Shown: in pieces, positions 1 to 10,540 of the stretch
How positions within the stretch are numbered: position 1 is the stretch's first letter
Layout of the letters: every line of letters starts with the position of its first letter
Origin: Diadema setosum
Lineage: Eukaryota; Echinodermata; Echinoidea; Diadematoida; Diadematidae
NCBI GenBank assembly: GCA_033980235.1
Contig: CM067072.1
Span: 20,153,047-20,217,046 of the forward strand
Direction of reading: 5' to 3'
DNA: 64,000 nt
Program-made: the position numbers and the translations under genes
The notes under the pieces: generated by a model
What the model was told of the DNA's origin: nothing
Databases searched by the model: none
What the model saw: the letters and a program-made list of their open reading frames with translations, nothing else

Positions 1-942
1 TTGGGAAATTGAGGATTTTTACTTGACTTTTGACCGACCTTTGTATGAAATTTATGCACCGAGTAATTTTCAAGGTATGAAGAAAAAGTGTAATTACAGT
101 ATAAAATAAATAGTGACATTTTGAGGAGTTGACCTTGACCTTTCACCCCTGACTATTGACCCACGACCCCTAAATTTCCTAGATAATCCCTACCAGTCAA
201 GTGCATGCATGTGTACAAAGTTCCAGGAAGATACATTGAACCATTTACGAGAAAAGTGAAATTGTAACATTTTCACTTGACCTTAGACCTTTTGACCTTT
301 GACCTTATGACATGAAACTTTCTCTGGAGAATCTTTAGCAGTAGTACATGTCTACACTAAGTTTCAAGAAAATACCTTAGGGCATTGCATAGATATGGGG
401 GAAATAGCAACATTTTTAGCATTTGACCTTGACCTTTAACCTCTGCCAATTTCACTAAAAAACTACTCAACTAATTGCCCTTTCATACTTCATCCTTGGA
501 CCAAGTTTGGTGAAAGTTGCTTTGTCCAATTTTGAGTTATCACGTAAACAGACAAATATTAGGATTTGACCTTGATCTTTGACCTTTGACCTTCGCCCGA
601 TTTCACTCAAAAACTAATCAAGTAATTGTCCCATCATACATCATCCTTTGACAAAGTTTGGTGAAATTTGCTTGATCCAGTCTTGATTTATCATGTAAAC
701 GGATACAATTTCATGATTTGACCTTGACCTTTGACCTTGGCCTTTAGCCGACTATACCCAAAATCTAGTCAAGTAATTGCCTCATCATACTTTATACTTG
801 GACCAAGTTTGGTAAAATTCCAGTCAATATTACTCAAGTTATCGCGTAAACGAATGCGGACGGACGTACGGACATACGGACGGACGGACGGACAACCCGA
901 AAACATAATGCCTCCGGCACCACTTCGTGGCGGAGGCATAAA
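1..942 (+). repeat. Dispersed repeat with TGACCTTTGACC blocks and terminal hairpin
   Basis: A degenerate unit of roughly 120-130 bp recurs here. Each copy contains a run of TTGACCTTGACCTTTGACC type, then TTTCACTCAAAAACTA, TCATCCTTGGACCAAG and TTTGGTGAAAG. The last copy passes into GGACGGACGGACGGAC and ends with a hairpin. I see no coding potential. It is a non-autonomous dispersed repeat whose right end is the hairpin; the left end lies outside the window. Confidence 0.75.
909..938. repeat. Terminal hairpin of the dispersed repeat
   Basis: TGCCTCCG (909-916) pairs with CGGAGGCA (931-938). Inside it CCAC pairs with GTGG around a TTC loop. It follows short GGAC repeats at about 858-892 and closes the repeat at its right end. 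Confidence 0.8.
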
Positions 943-1652
943 AACATGGTTTGAATTAGCCAGGAATATGTTGTGACATGTACATAATTGGAAGGGTGTG
1001 TATGATATTACTTCAATAGGTACATGTACACATGCGTATGGTATGGTGGGTGCACGACTTAGTCCATACCTTGCATGTAGAGAAACGAGCAGTTACTGGA
1101 AATATGCAGTATTATGCATGCATGTTTGTTGTGCATTCATTCGTTTGTACTATCAGAAGCACATATTCATTATGTTTTTTTTTTTTTGTTTTTTTTTTTT
1201 TGGGGGGGGTGGGGTTTTTTTGTTTGGGTTTTTTTGGGGGGTCTTTTTTTAGGTCATTAAATCCAAGGTTGAAACCTAGTTGCCAGACAGCAGCATGGTA
1301 TCACACATAGGTGTCATCAGTTTGTTCATTCATCATCAGAAGTAGACTCTTTGTTTAGAGTTTAATACGCCATCTGCACTCGTGTGTTTGAAAAATTAGC
1401 TGGTTTCATCAAGGTAGTTGTGTTGTAGAAATGCATGCTACAAAGTTTGTACCAGAAAATATTTTTGCCATTGGTATGGCATATCTATTTATTTTGGGGT
1501 TTGGCACTGTTTCGTTTATTTCAAGAGTTCACTATTTTTATCTACTTTATTCTCCTAGACATGTTCTGCCTGCTGGTATACTAGCACAGTGGAAAGCACT
1601 GACGAATGAAACACAACATGAGCTACATGTACGTCTGGAATAGTACACTTAC
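943..1652. other. OGFOD1 intron, unassigned sequence
   Basis: No exon is recognisable here. Positions 1,176-1,251 are a run of T and G homopolymers (T14, T13, G8 and similar). I looked specifically for the missing OGFOD1 C-terminal exon on the minus strand and did not see it. Confidence 0.5.
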
Positions 1653-1711
1653 CTCCTCATCTTCACCTCTTGCAATGTATGAAACAAACCCGCCACCGTC
1701 AGGACTGAAAT
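1653..1711 (-). CDS. OGFOD1: OGFOD1 exon: penultimate (or near-last) coding exon
   Basis: This 59-bp exon has acceptor CTTTTTTTCTCAG and an excellent donor, GTAAGT. It reads FSPDGGGFVSYIARGEDEE, compared with human PEYGGFTSYIAKGEDEE. The human protein continues with LLTVNPESNSLALVYRD and about 40 more residues. I found no match to that on either strand of positions 1-1,652, so the last exon(s) and 3' UTR should lie left of the window. The exon ends in phase 0. Confidence 0.94.
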
Positions 1712-2750
1712 CTGAGAAAAAAAGATGTACAAATCAGATGTGAGGTTTCAACACAATCTTTACTTCTACTGCTTGTTGTGAAAATACGTCTATTAAAAAA
1801 ATGCAGTTTGCCACTTTCAATGATCTAAAGTTCCTGGACACATTCACATACTGTTCCTGCAGTGCACCAGTAAACAAACAATTAGACCACAATGCAACAT
1901 AGACAGGTTCTGCTTAAGCATGTCCATCACTTTTCAATTAAAACAGTAGACACAAAAGACTGAATTGCACTCCTGTTTAAAGTTACAATTGGTAGTTCAT
2001 ACAGTATGCTGTACACAATTGAAGGTATTGGTGGCAAACGGACTAGGTCATGTCACAATAGCACATAAATAATGCACATAACAGAGGCCATTACTCTTAA
2101 GGAATTATCCAACTGATAGTGACTTTGGAGCAGTCTGAAACAGATGAGGCAAAACCTAGTATGCTTTGGACTGTTCCAAAGTTACAGAGGGTGGATAATT
2201 TTAACCAATGCCTGAGTAAGTTATGTGCACTATTTGTTTTATAAAATTGTAACACACATCATCTGTATATTGTATATCATCTGTATTCTACACTCATGTG
2301 GGCCAATTCTTTATGGCAGACTTGTCAAGGCTTTTGCAGATTAGGGCAAACCAACTGAATGAACAAAGTTATATATTTGAGCAATGATATCTCTGAGCGG
2401 TTATTAGTACATGGTATCAGTAAAAACTTATGCCCACTGGGCATGTTATGCAAAGGAAAGACGTACTGGTCTCATGCTTTCTCTCAGCCTATCATTTGAT
2501 TAGGATCTATATTACCATTTCATAACACCACATACAGAATAATTTCAAAATGTGCTGAAGGCCCAGTCATGAAAAAGTTACAGTACTGCATACATAATGT
2601 CCTGAACTATTATTCAAGCACAGACTCCGATATCCTCAGTTACAAAAAGACCTGATGCTAAGTTATTTTCAGCAACATTGAAAGGAAGGTAAGAGGACTG
2701 CCTTCTCTGACACTTTCAATATGACCCTACCAGGCTACAAGAACACATAC

Positions 2751-2900
2751 TTTGAGTGTTGAAGAAGACTGAAGCATCAAGAGCAAACTCTGACCCCTCT
2801 GTATCAGTGTCATGGAGTAATGTGTAGCAGCCATGTGTCCATCTCCTAAGCTCTGCTCTACACTGTGGTTTGCTGGTGGGCATTTTTCTTGGCACTGTAC
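2751..2900 (-). CDS. OGFOD1: OGFOD1 exon: C-terminal oxygenase-like domain
   Basis: This 150-bp exon has acceptor TTATCAAAAG and donor GTATGT. It encodes TVPRKMPTSKPQCRAELRRW, then THGCYTLLHDTDTEGSEFAL and DASVFFNTQ. The human segment has CQGELRHWKTGHYTLIHD followed by AEFALDLIL. The domain has an oxygenase-like fold but lacks the metal-binding set, as is known for this family. The final A joins AT of the next exon to form Asn. Human continues GCEGWEPEYGGF here, and the shorter NTQNFSPDGGGF is a plausible divergent loop. Confidence 0.93.
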
Positions 2901-3362
2901 CTTTTGATAAGACAATGGATGATACTAAATACACCAACACTCTCATTTTAGTTCTCTATCCCACATAATTATAATAGCACAAATAATCAGCCAAGAATGC
3001 AATGAGACATATGGGATGCTTTGAAGTTATTGAACCTTCAGCTGAAGCTTGCAATCCTGTGGCAAACATATTTTAATATTGCAGAGATACTTTATGCACA
3101 ATTATTGTACGACCATATAAACACTCTTCCAAGCCTTCTGCTCTACATGGATGACAGCAAGCATTTCAGGAGCATGACAGTGCCAAAATAACAAAATTCT
3201 CTCCTAAAAACAAGCATTCTTTGCAAAGGATAGTGGAACTGGGCATAAAAAGTTCCTATGGATAAGTAACCTGAAGTATTTGGTCAGTGAGTAACAGAAT
3301 CAGGTACATCTCCTTCATCCATTGACAATACTTTGAAATAATAGGATTATTTTTCTTGCACT

Positions 3363-3400
3363 ATTCAATTCAATTCAATTCAATTCAAATTTATTGTCCG
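3363..3400. repeat. CAATT pentamer run at a repeat edge
   Basis: Five tandem TTCAA/CAATT pentamers lead into AATTTATTGTCCG in the OGFOD1 intron 2,901-4,049. Such a run followed by TTTATTG is often the edge of a non-LTR retroposon, but the rest of the copy was not identified. The rest of this intron shows nothing I recognise. Confidence 0.5.
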
Positions 3401-4049
3401 TTTCCGGAAATTTGTTTTGTTTGCATGCATATCCGGTTACATGGATACATTATGCATTTACAAAGCACACGTATACACTGTAACCAGGACATGACCACCT
3501 CACAGAATACCAGTACAGACATAGAAATTCATGTAAAAATATTACTGGGCAGTCTGTATAGAAGTACATACAGTGTATGCCATATCATGTGGCTACAAAA
3601 TTATACTGTGAGCAGGCATGCAAATATCACTGGGTTGCAAAACTTTGTTGATGAATAAAGAGCTTGTAAGGAAAGCTGGATGGGAGCTTCATAAGGTTGT
3701 GCATTGTATTGGTAGGTTCTCTTTATCTTTTCCGAAATTACATTCTTCAGGATATTTCTTCATTTGCTGATGAAAGAAAAGAAAATGAGGAATGGCACAC
3801 AGTATATTGCGTGTGTATGTGTGTGTGTGTTTCTTTCTCAAAGAGTGGCTGGAGAGTACTGCACAGTTTGAAGTACTGAACTACTTGCATGGCTCCTCTT
3901 GACATGTATCATACAAATGCAGTGTATCACCTGGAAATCATGGTATTTTGTCACAATTCCTCAGAGTTGCTGTATCACTGATTACCATTTGAAAGTATTC
4001 CACCTACTCAACATGGATAAAGGTTAATCTCTGCACAAATTTTACTCAC

Positions 4050-4369
4050 CCTCCCTAACTTCTTTGCTATCTTGCGAGCTGTTAGTGTCATCAATCATAT
4101 TGCCACTAGGTATTTCTGCATCACTTTCAGTGTTTCTTCCCACAGTATGTGGTTGCTCATCCTCCTTTCTTTCTTTCAGCACTCTCTCCTCATCCTGCCC
4201 TTCGCTCCTTGGCTCATCTTCATCAGATTCCTCACCACAAGGGGCCTGTTCGTGGAGCTTGAGTGCCGTGAAGTTTGAGAAGAGGAGAAAAGTGAATTCA
4301 CTCTGCATCACCCTGACACACTCTTGAACCAGAGCGGGCAAAGTGCTGGGATTGCCCACCTCATAGCAT
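4050..4369 (-). CDS. OGFOD1: OGFOD1 exon: C-terminal domain and acidic insert
   Basis: This 320-bp exon has acceptor TTATTCTTCTCAG and donor GTGAGT. The first 45 or so residues (CYEVGNPSTLPALVQECVRV then MQSEFTFLLFSNFTALKLHE) match human [20 protein letters not shown] and [20 protein letters not shown]. About 60 residues follow that are rich in Glu, Asp and Ser (for example EESDEDEPRSEGQDEERVLK). They sit where human OGFOD1 also has a long acidic, low-complexity loop. The insert's sequence is not conserved but its position and charge are, so it is probably a disordered loop of the C-terminal domain. The exon ends with one base of a Gly codon. Confidence 0.94.
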
Positions 4370-4621
4370 CTGAGAAGAATAAAAATTTATCACCGTCTGT
4401 TGAAACAAGGCAAATGACATTGACTGACCTCAAAACACAGAGAGCTATTAAATGCATTGAAGTGAAGTGTGTACACTGTTGTAAAAGGGAAAAAAAAAGA
4501 AAAAAAGAAAATTGTAAAATAAAAACAATACCAAATACTGGAGAAGACTCATTTCATGCTGCTTTCTCATTTTGGTATTCCACTTTTTGGTGTTCAGTAA
4601 AGGTGACTGCCAATGTCTGAC

Positions 4622-4645
4622 TAAAAAAAAAAAAAAAAAAAAAAA
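4622..4645. repeat. Poly-A tract
   Basis: About 24 A residues are followed by AAATAAATAATAATAATG in the OGFOD1 intron 4,370-5,104. It may be the tail of a retroposed fragment. Nothing else in that intron is recognisable. Confidence 0.5.
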
Positions 4646-5104
4646 TTAAAATAAATAATAATAATGATAATCACAATTACATGTGGAAGAAAGATACTCT
4701 TCCATTGCACTAAACAAAAAGTCATAATAAGAATGATTGGTATTCTGCTCTGTGACTAACTGGCATGATATCAACTTGGCAGATAGCCTCATCTATGAAG
4801 CTGAAGTAGTCTGCCATTGTTTATAGATACCTGCCTAAGTTGCTTTTAGAGAAGATATGAAAATACCTTATTAAATGAGCCTGAAAAACCTGAACTGATG
4901 TGATTAACCAATATAAGGTTTCATCAAAATTGAAAGCTTACAAGGTTGATACATGGCACATTCTTGCCTCAACATCAACACTGAAAAAAAGCTATCTTAG
5001 AATTCCTTCTTCTTCTTTTTTTTTTTAATATAAACAATAATACATAAATTGCCATTACAATAAAGAATGACAGTTGTTTAAAAACTGGTCTAGTAGACAG
5101 TCAC

Positions 5105-5184
5105 CTTTTATTTGGAGGTCCACACTTCTCCCATCTGATATCCTCCCTTTGGAGAGCAGCATTAACTTCATCAAATTTCTTCTT
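5105..5184 (-). CDS. OGFOD1: OGFOD1 exon: start of C-terminal domain
   Basis: This 80-bp exon has acceptor TCTTGTTTGCAG and donor GTGACT. It translates to KKKFDEVNAALQREDIRWEK followed by CGPPNKR, where the Arg codon is split by the intron. Human OGFOD1 has [20 protein letters not shown] and GPPNKR. GPPNKR is identical and marks the start of the C-terminal domain. A single A from the next exon completes the Arg codon. Confidence 0.94.
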
Positions 5185-5628
5185 CTGCAAACAAGACCAA
5201 ACAATTTCACACATGAGTTCAGGTGAGGCATATCTTGATGAAGTATATTCACAGTCAGCAGCATTTTTTTTTTGTTGGTGCTCAGCTATAAATACAGTAT
5301 AATTATAGATTTCTGTTTGCTTCTACATAAATGCCACTAAAGTGCCAATTATGCAATAATTACATTGTTTGTTTCTTTTTGATATATAATCACTCAATAC
5401 ATAGACACACAAACATTAAATGGAAATGTTTCTAACAAAACTTTCAATTAATTTGAAGTTTCAGAAACATAATCATACAAATGATACACATTTACATGAA
5501 GTCATCCAAAATATAAAGAGCTTTTCTAAGAGGAGTTATGATTAAAGTATTTTAAGACACAATTTCATTTGCTGATTTCTTGGCCGTTGATATGATGAAT
5601 CTTGCAACTTGAAAACTATTGGGTGTAC

Positions 5629-5742
5629 CTCAAAGAAAGCTGGTAATTGTATTTCAGATGCCTCAGAGAATGTGTCCTGCACTTCACTCTGGTTGACCAC
5701 ATTCAGGTAGCTGTCACTAATCCACTGACAGAACACAGACTC
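5629..5742 (-). CDS. OGFOD1: OGFOD1 exon: linker into the C-terminal domain
   Basis: This 114-bp, 38-codon exon has acceptor CATTCACTAG and donor GTACAC. It encodes ESVFCQWISDSYLNVVNQSE then VQDTFSEASEIQLPAFFE. The human counterpart includes [20 protein letters not shown] and FEESSEILLKEFL. WIS-YL corresponds to WIN-TYL, and the acidic SEASEIQL to EESSEILL. This region links the catalytic double-stranded beta-helix to the second, non-catalytic oxygenase-like domain. Both ends are phase 0. Confidence 0.9.
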
Positions 5743-6158
5743 CTAGTGAATGAGGAATAATATCAAATCATTGTTAAACATTTTCAGTGGCAATGAGGAT
5801 AAAATAGAAGTTGCACCATCATAGAAAACTAATAAAAACTAAAATTACCAATATGAGAACCCTGAGTATAGGTGTTTATTCCATCTTGACAGCGTGATGA
5901 TGTTGCATGAACTAATTTTGAAGGAACACTGATAACTGACAGGGAAACTTTCACATGAAAGTGATCGATGGATGAAAATTTTCTGACAGTTACCACTATA
6001 GGAATGCAAGTCTTTTAAGGTATCCTGAATGCCTAACACAATGAGCTGTAACCCTACACTCATTCATCCATCAACATATATAAAGGCAGGGAAAGTTATC
6101 TTCTAAGTAACTTTAGTATGCATACGTTAACCTTGTGGGAACGCTTGTATTAGAGCAC

Positions 6159-6287
6159 CTCAAGTTCCATATGTGATGTCAAGGCTTTCCTTGATTCCTT
6201 GTAGGGAGGTTGCCTTGGAACTGTTAGTCCATGGAACCAGCCACTCACAGACAGCCGACACTTTTCAGAACTGAGCACCTCTGAAAC
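6159..6287 (-). CDS. OGFOD1: OGFOD1 exon: 2-oxoglutarate-binding Arg
   Basis: This 129-bp exon of 43 codons starts [20 protein letters not shown], matching human [20 protein letters not shown]. The Arg of CRLSVSGWF aligns with the residue that binds the 2-oxoglutarate C5 carboxylate (human Arg230). The acceptor TTTTGAAG was chosen over a nearby TTTCAG because only it keeps the frame. The rest is Pro- and Lys-containing linker, less conserved, ending MELE. The 3' boundary is the least certain of the gene. The donor GAG|GTGCTC is weak, but the frame closes at a stop four codons later and the phase fits the next exon. Confidence 0.87.
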
Positions 6288-6792
6288 CTTCAAAACAAGG
6301 CAAATTTGATAGCACAAAAATATAAAGAAATGAACTAACTTGATGAAAAGTATTAATCATGGTAGATGATGTACTCAAAGAGATCATACATGAGAGGTCA
6401 CTGCAAGATTCTGCCTTGTAAATCATGTTGTGTGCACCAGCTGATGCCGATTAATTCCAACCTTGTACTGGACACCCTTTAATCATACGAAAATTTGAAG
6501 TGGACATTTTTTTAAAACAAAAATGAAGCGAAATTACTAAATATTTTCATTTCACACTGCTGAAGCCAGATGCACAATTACCTAAAGATGCAGTCCTTCA
6601 CCTCTGAGACTACTATAAACAATTGCAATCAGATGCAATCAGGTTGTAGGCTAGTGACATAGTCGCCTCTTCCAACTTGCATGTGTGACTGCAACCAGTA
6701 TTAGTATTATGAAAAAGCAAGGTGAAAATGTCAAATTTGCTACATTTTTTATTTTGTCTGATTTTGATGAAACTCTTACCATCCTTTATATT

Positions 6793-6893
6793 TAATTAAT
6801 TAATTGATTAATTAATTAATTAAGTTATTTATTTATTTATTAATCTATTTATTCATCCATTCACTCATTCATTCATCATTCATTCATTCACCC
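6793..6893. repeat. Compound tetranucleotide microsatellite
   Basis: TTAA/ATTA repeats pass into TTAT, then CATT repeats (TTCATTCATTC). The tract lies in the intron between the exons at 6,159-6,287 and 7,784-7,875. The remainder of that 1.5-kb intron holds nothing I recognise. Confidence 0.85.
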
Positions 6894-7783
6894 CTATTTC
6901 AACAGGGTAGCCCCATCATAAGGCAGGTACTGTTCTTCCTGGGGGCCCTGAATACATACAATCAAACAATTTTAAGTAGACAGTGACAATTTTATAATTT
7001 TAATCTTTTCATTAAACTTAACCCCTTCCTCCCACAATTCTCTGATAGCCTCCAATGCCCCAAACAAGATTCTTTTTGCCTGTTGACAGAGAACAGACAG
7101 ATTGGCAATCAGCCTGTAAGAAGCAGTAAGGTGTTGCATGTATTCCCTTTCCACAGTCAAGTGCATGTGCCATCAAGCAATGCAAAATATCAATCGGACA
7201 TGAGGCATGAAGACAGCATGCACTGATGGGCTTACAAAATCTTTTGTTATACACTATAAGAACACCATCTAATGACGTCAGCGAAATTCAAAATCTAAAA
7301 GCTCAGTCTCAATTGCTACCTACGTCTTTAAGTTTTATTGCATAACAAGCACACTACTATGTTGGAAAAAGGTAAATTAGACAAAAATACATGCAGTTTT
7401 ATACAGAAAGAGAATACAATGTAGATGCTGATGGAAGAATATCTCATCTTTTGATCAGTCATTTTTATGCTCAGTAATAAACATGAATAAAGGCAACTAA
7501 TACAGACACTCTTGTGGACATTTTGGGAACCTGGTATACCAGGTTTCTGTGTAAGGATTGACGGGTTAACTTAGCTATGGTGTGGAATTGTACTTAAAAT
7601 CTCAAAATGTTGACTTATACCAGCATGCCTCTGCACACTACGCTGTAAGCCCTACTGCATATTTCACATCAGTTGTGATTGTGCATGGAATATTTTGTGC
7701 ACACACTGGGTCACCTGCCATCCCATGGAAACAAACAAGCATTCACCATCACTTTCCTGGCAGGTTAGTTGTTTGTATCTTAC

Positions 7784-7875
7784 CTGATGAAATGACTTTG
7801 GAGTAACCTCAAAGAAGACAAGGTTGTTCCACTTTGGCACAAGAGACTTCACTACAGACTTTGGCTGCCCATGTT
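7784..7875 (-). CDS. OGFOD1: OGFOD1 exon: distal iron-binding His
   Basis: This 92-bp exon has acceptor AATGTAG and a strong donor, GTAAGA. It reads [20 protein letters not shown] then [10 protein letters not shown], compared with human [29 protein letters not shown]. The His in SFHQ is the third iron ligand (human His218). The start phase fits the exon at 32,990-33,106 exactly, so the 25-kb stretch between them is intron and not an intergenic gap. The exon ends on a codon boundary. Confidence 0.95.
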
Positions 7876-8149
7876 CTACATTGATTAGAAGGAAAGTAAA
7901 ACAAGCCTACACACTAAATACATGTATCAGAAATTACATTAAAATGGACAGAAAGTATTCAAATTCAGGTTCCTTTGAACACTAGTTACTTAGTATCAAG
8001 AAACCTAGTGGCTCTAGCACTCATCACCCGAGTATCACACATTCACTTTCCACACATTCTTGCAAACTATTACCTAAAAAAAAAAATAAAAAAAAAATAA
8101 AAAATGATTGGGGGGAGGGGGGGGGGTTCTTGTGATAATACCTACAAGT

Positions 8150-9138
8150 TTGTAGAAAGTTTAACCAGGTGTTTTTGAAGGTCAAAATGTAAATACTGGC
8201 TCCAAATTTGGTCCCAGTCCCATGGGGCCACCCCTGGACCTTGCATAAACAAACTTAAAAGTACACTTTTAATACTAATGTATTTACTCATGAGTATTTC
8301 AGTTTTATAGATTGAAGAAGATTATTATCACAGATTGAAATGAGGCATGATGCCCCTTTGTACAAATATATAATCACTCCAACAATCCTAGCATTTATAC
8401 CTGCCAAGTTTGAGGACAAATTTGACCATGTATTTCCAAGAAGATGAAAATGTGAAAATTGGCCCCCACTTTGGTCCCTGCACCCATGTAGCACCTCTGA
8501 AACTGACATGAACAAATCTAAAACTGCACTCACAAACATACTTATAGCATTGCAGCTCCATCATTTTTAGTTCTATAGGAGATTTTCTTTTTTTTTTAAG
8601 ATTCTCTAAGTTGGAGGTTGTATGCCCCCTAAGGGCCCCAAAGTGGGTCATTGTGCCCATTTGTACAAATACAAATTTTCTATCACCCCAGTAATAATAC
8701 CTGTCAATTTTAGTGAAAATTCGACCATGTGCTTTCAAGACAACAAAGAAATTGTGAAAACTGGCCCTACACTGGTCAAAGGGGGGGGGGGGGGGGGGGG
8801 GGGGGGGGAGGCCCAAGTGGGGATATGGTGCCCATTTATACAACTTTATATAATATCACCCTAGCGATAGTACATGCCAATTTTAGTGAAAATTTGATCA
8901 TGCATTTTCGAGAAGACCAAAAAAAAAAAAAAAAAAGTGGGGCATGGTGCCCATTTGTAAAAATATATATTCTATTGCTCAAGCGATAATACCTCTCAAG
9001 TTTGGTGAAAATGTGACCATGCATTTTCAAGAAGCTGAAAATGTGAAACTTGGCCCCAGATTTGATATCCCCACAGAGCCCAAGGGGTAGGGGACCCCCA
9101 GATTTGCCATGAACAAACATGAAACTACAGTTACAAAT
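8150..9138 (+). repeat. Four to five tandem copies of a ~170-bp module
   Basis: Each module has TGGTGCCCATTTGTAC, a short AT block, TCACCC, AATACCTGCCAAGTTT, GTGAAAATTTGACCATG, CATTTTCAAGAAG, GAAAATGTGAAA and a closing TTGGCCCC. The copies are diverged and one is interrupted by 28 consecutive G (8,781-8,808). Related fragments lie at 30,780-30,900 and 56,050-56,085. The cluster ends where the foldback element begins, and a related fragment resumes on its other side, so the foldback inserted into or beside this cluster. Confidence 0.75.
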
Positions 9139-9269
9139 AACCCAGTCCAAAATAAAAAGAGACTTTCCAAAACAGTCTACAAAAAAGCACTCGATTTTGG
9201 GAAAAATTTGTTACAAATTGATCCATCAATGTGCAAAAAAAGGCTTTTGCTACTGAAAATGATGCTCCC

Positions 9270-10540
9270 AGGTTCGCCAGAAAGCGAACCCTGGCTGCCC
9301 TGCCAGGTTCGCCAAAAAGCAAACCTGGCTGCTAGGTTTGCCAAAAAGCGAACCTGGCTGCAAGGTTCGCCAAAAAGCGAACTTGGCCGCCAGGTTCGCC
9401 AAAAAGCGAACCTGGCTGCCAGGTTCGTCCAAAAAGCAAACCTGGCTGCAAGGTTTGCCAAAAAGCGAACCTGGCCGCCAGGTTCGCCAAAAAGCGAACC
9501 TGGCTGCAAGGTTTGCCAAAAAGCGAACCTGGCTGCAAGGTTCGCCAAAAAGCGAACCTGGCTGCAAGGTTCGCCAAAAAGCGAACCTGGCCGCCAGGTT
9601 CGCCAAAAAGCGAACCTGGCCGCAAGGTTCGCCAAGCCAAAAAGCGAACCTGACCGCCAGGTTCGCCAAAAAGCGAACCTGGCCGCAAGGTTCGCCAAAA
9701 AGCGAACCTGGCCGCCAGGTTCGCCAAAAAGCGAACCTGGCCGCCAGGTTCGCCAAAAAGCGAACCTGGCCGCCAGGTTCGCCAAAAAGCGAACCTGGCC
9801 GCAAGGTTCGCCAAAAAGCGAACCTGGCCGCCAGGTTCGCCAAAAAGCGAACCTGGCAGCAAGGTTCGCCAAAAAGCGAACCTGGCCGCAAGGTTCGCCA
9901 AAAAGCGAACCTGGCCGCAAGGTTCGCCAAAAAGCGAACCTGGCCGCCAGGTTCGCCAAAAAGCGAACCTGGCAGCAAGGTTCGCCAAAAAGCGAACCTG
10001 GCCGCAAGGTTCGCCAAAAAGCGAACCTGGCCGCAAGGTTCGCCAAAAAGCGAACCTGGCCACCAGGTTAAGGTTCGCCAAGCCAAAAAGCGAACCTGGC
10101 CGCAAGGTTCGCCAAAAAGCGAAACTGGCCGCAAGGTTCGCCAAAAAGCGAACCTGGCCGCAAGGTTCGCCAAAAAGCGAACCTGGCCGCAAGGTTCGCC
10201 AAAAAGCGAACCTGGCCGCAAGGTTCGCCAAAAAGCGAACCTGGCCGCAAGGTTCGCCAAAAAGCGAACCTGGCCTCCAGGTTCGCCAAAAAGCGAACCT
10301 GGCCGCAAGGTTCGCCAAAAAGCGAACCTGGCCGCCAGGTTCGCAAAAAATGCGAACCTGACCGCCAGGTTCGCCAAAAAGCGAACCTGGCTGCCAGGTT
10401 TGCCAGAAAGCAAACCTGGCTGCCAGGTTCGCAAAAAAAAAAAAGAACCTGGCCGCCAGGTTTGCCAGAAAGCGAACATGGCTGCCAGGTTTGCCAGAAA
10501 GTAAACCTGGCTGCCAGGTTTGCCAAAAAGTGAACCTGGC
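9270..10540. repeat. 29-bp hairpin satellite, left array (~44 copies)
   Basis: The unit is GGTTCGCCAAAAAGCGAACC plus TGGCCGCCA (or TGGCCGCAA, TGGCTGCAA). AGGTTCGC and GCGAACCT pair around CAAAA, so every unit can form a hairpin. Outer units are more diverged, and two places carry a CCAAGC insertion. Because 29 is not a multiple of three and the unit lacks stop codons, long open frames arise on both strands. They encode only the repeat (AARFAKKRTW, GSLFGEPGGQ and similar) and are not annotated as genes. Confidence 0.93.

Noticed and set aside
9270..10540. CRISPR-like array of hairpin repeats
   Set aside because: The units are contiguous with no unique spacers, and the setting is a spliced eukaryotic gene. 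It is a tandem satellite.
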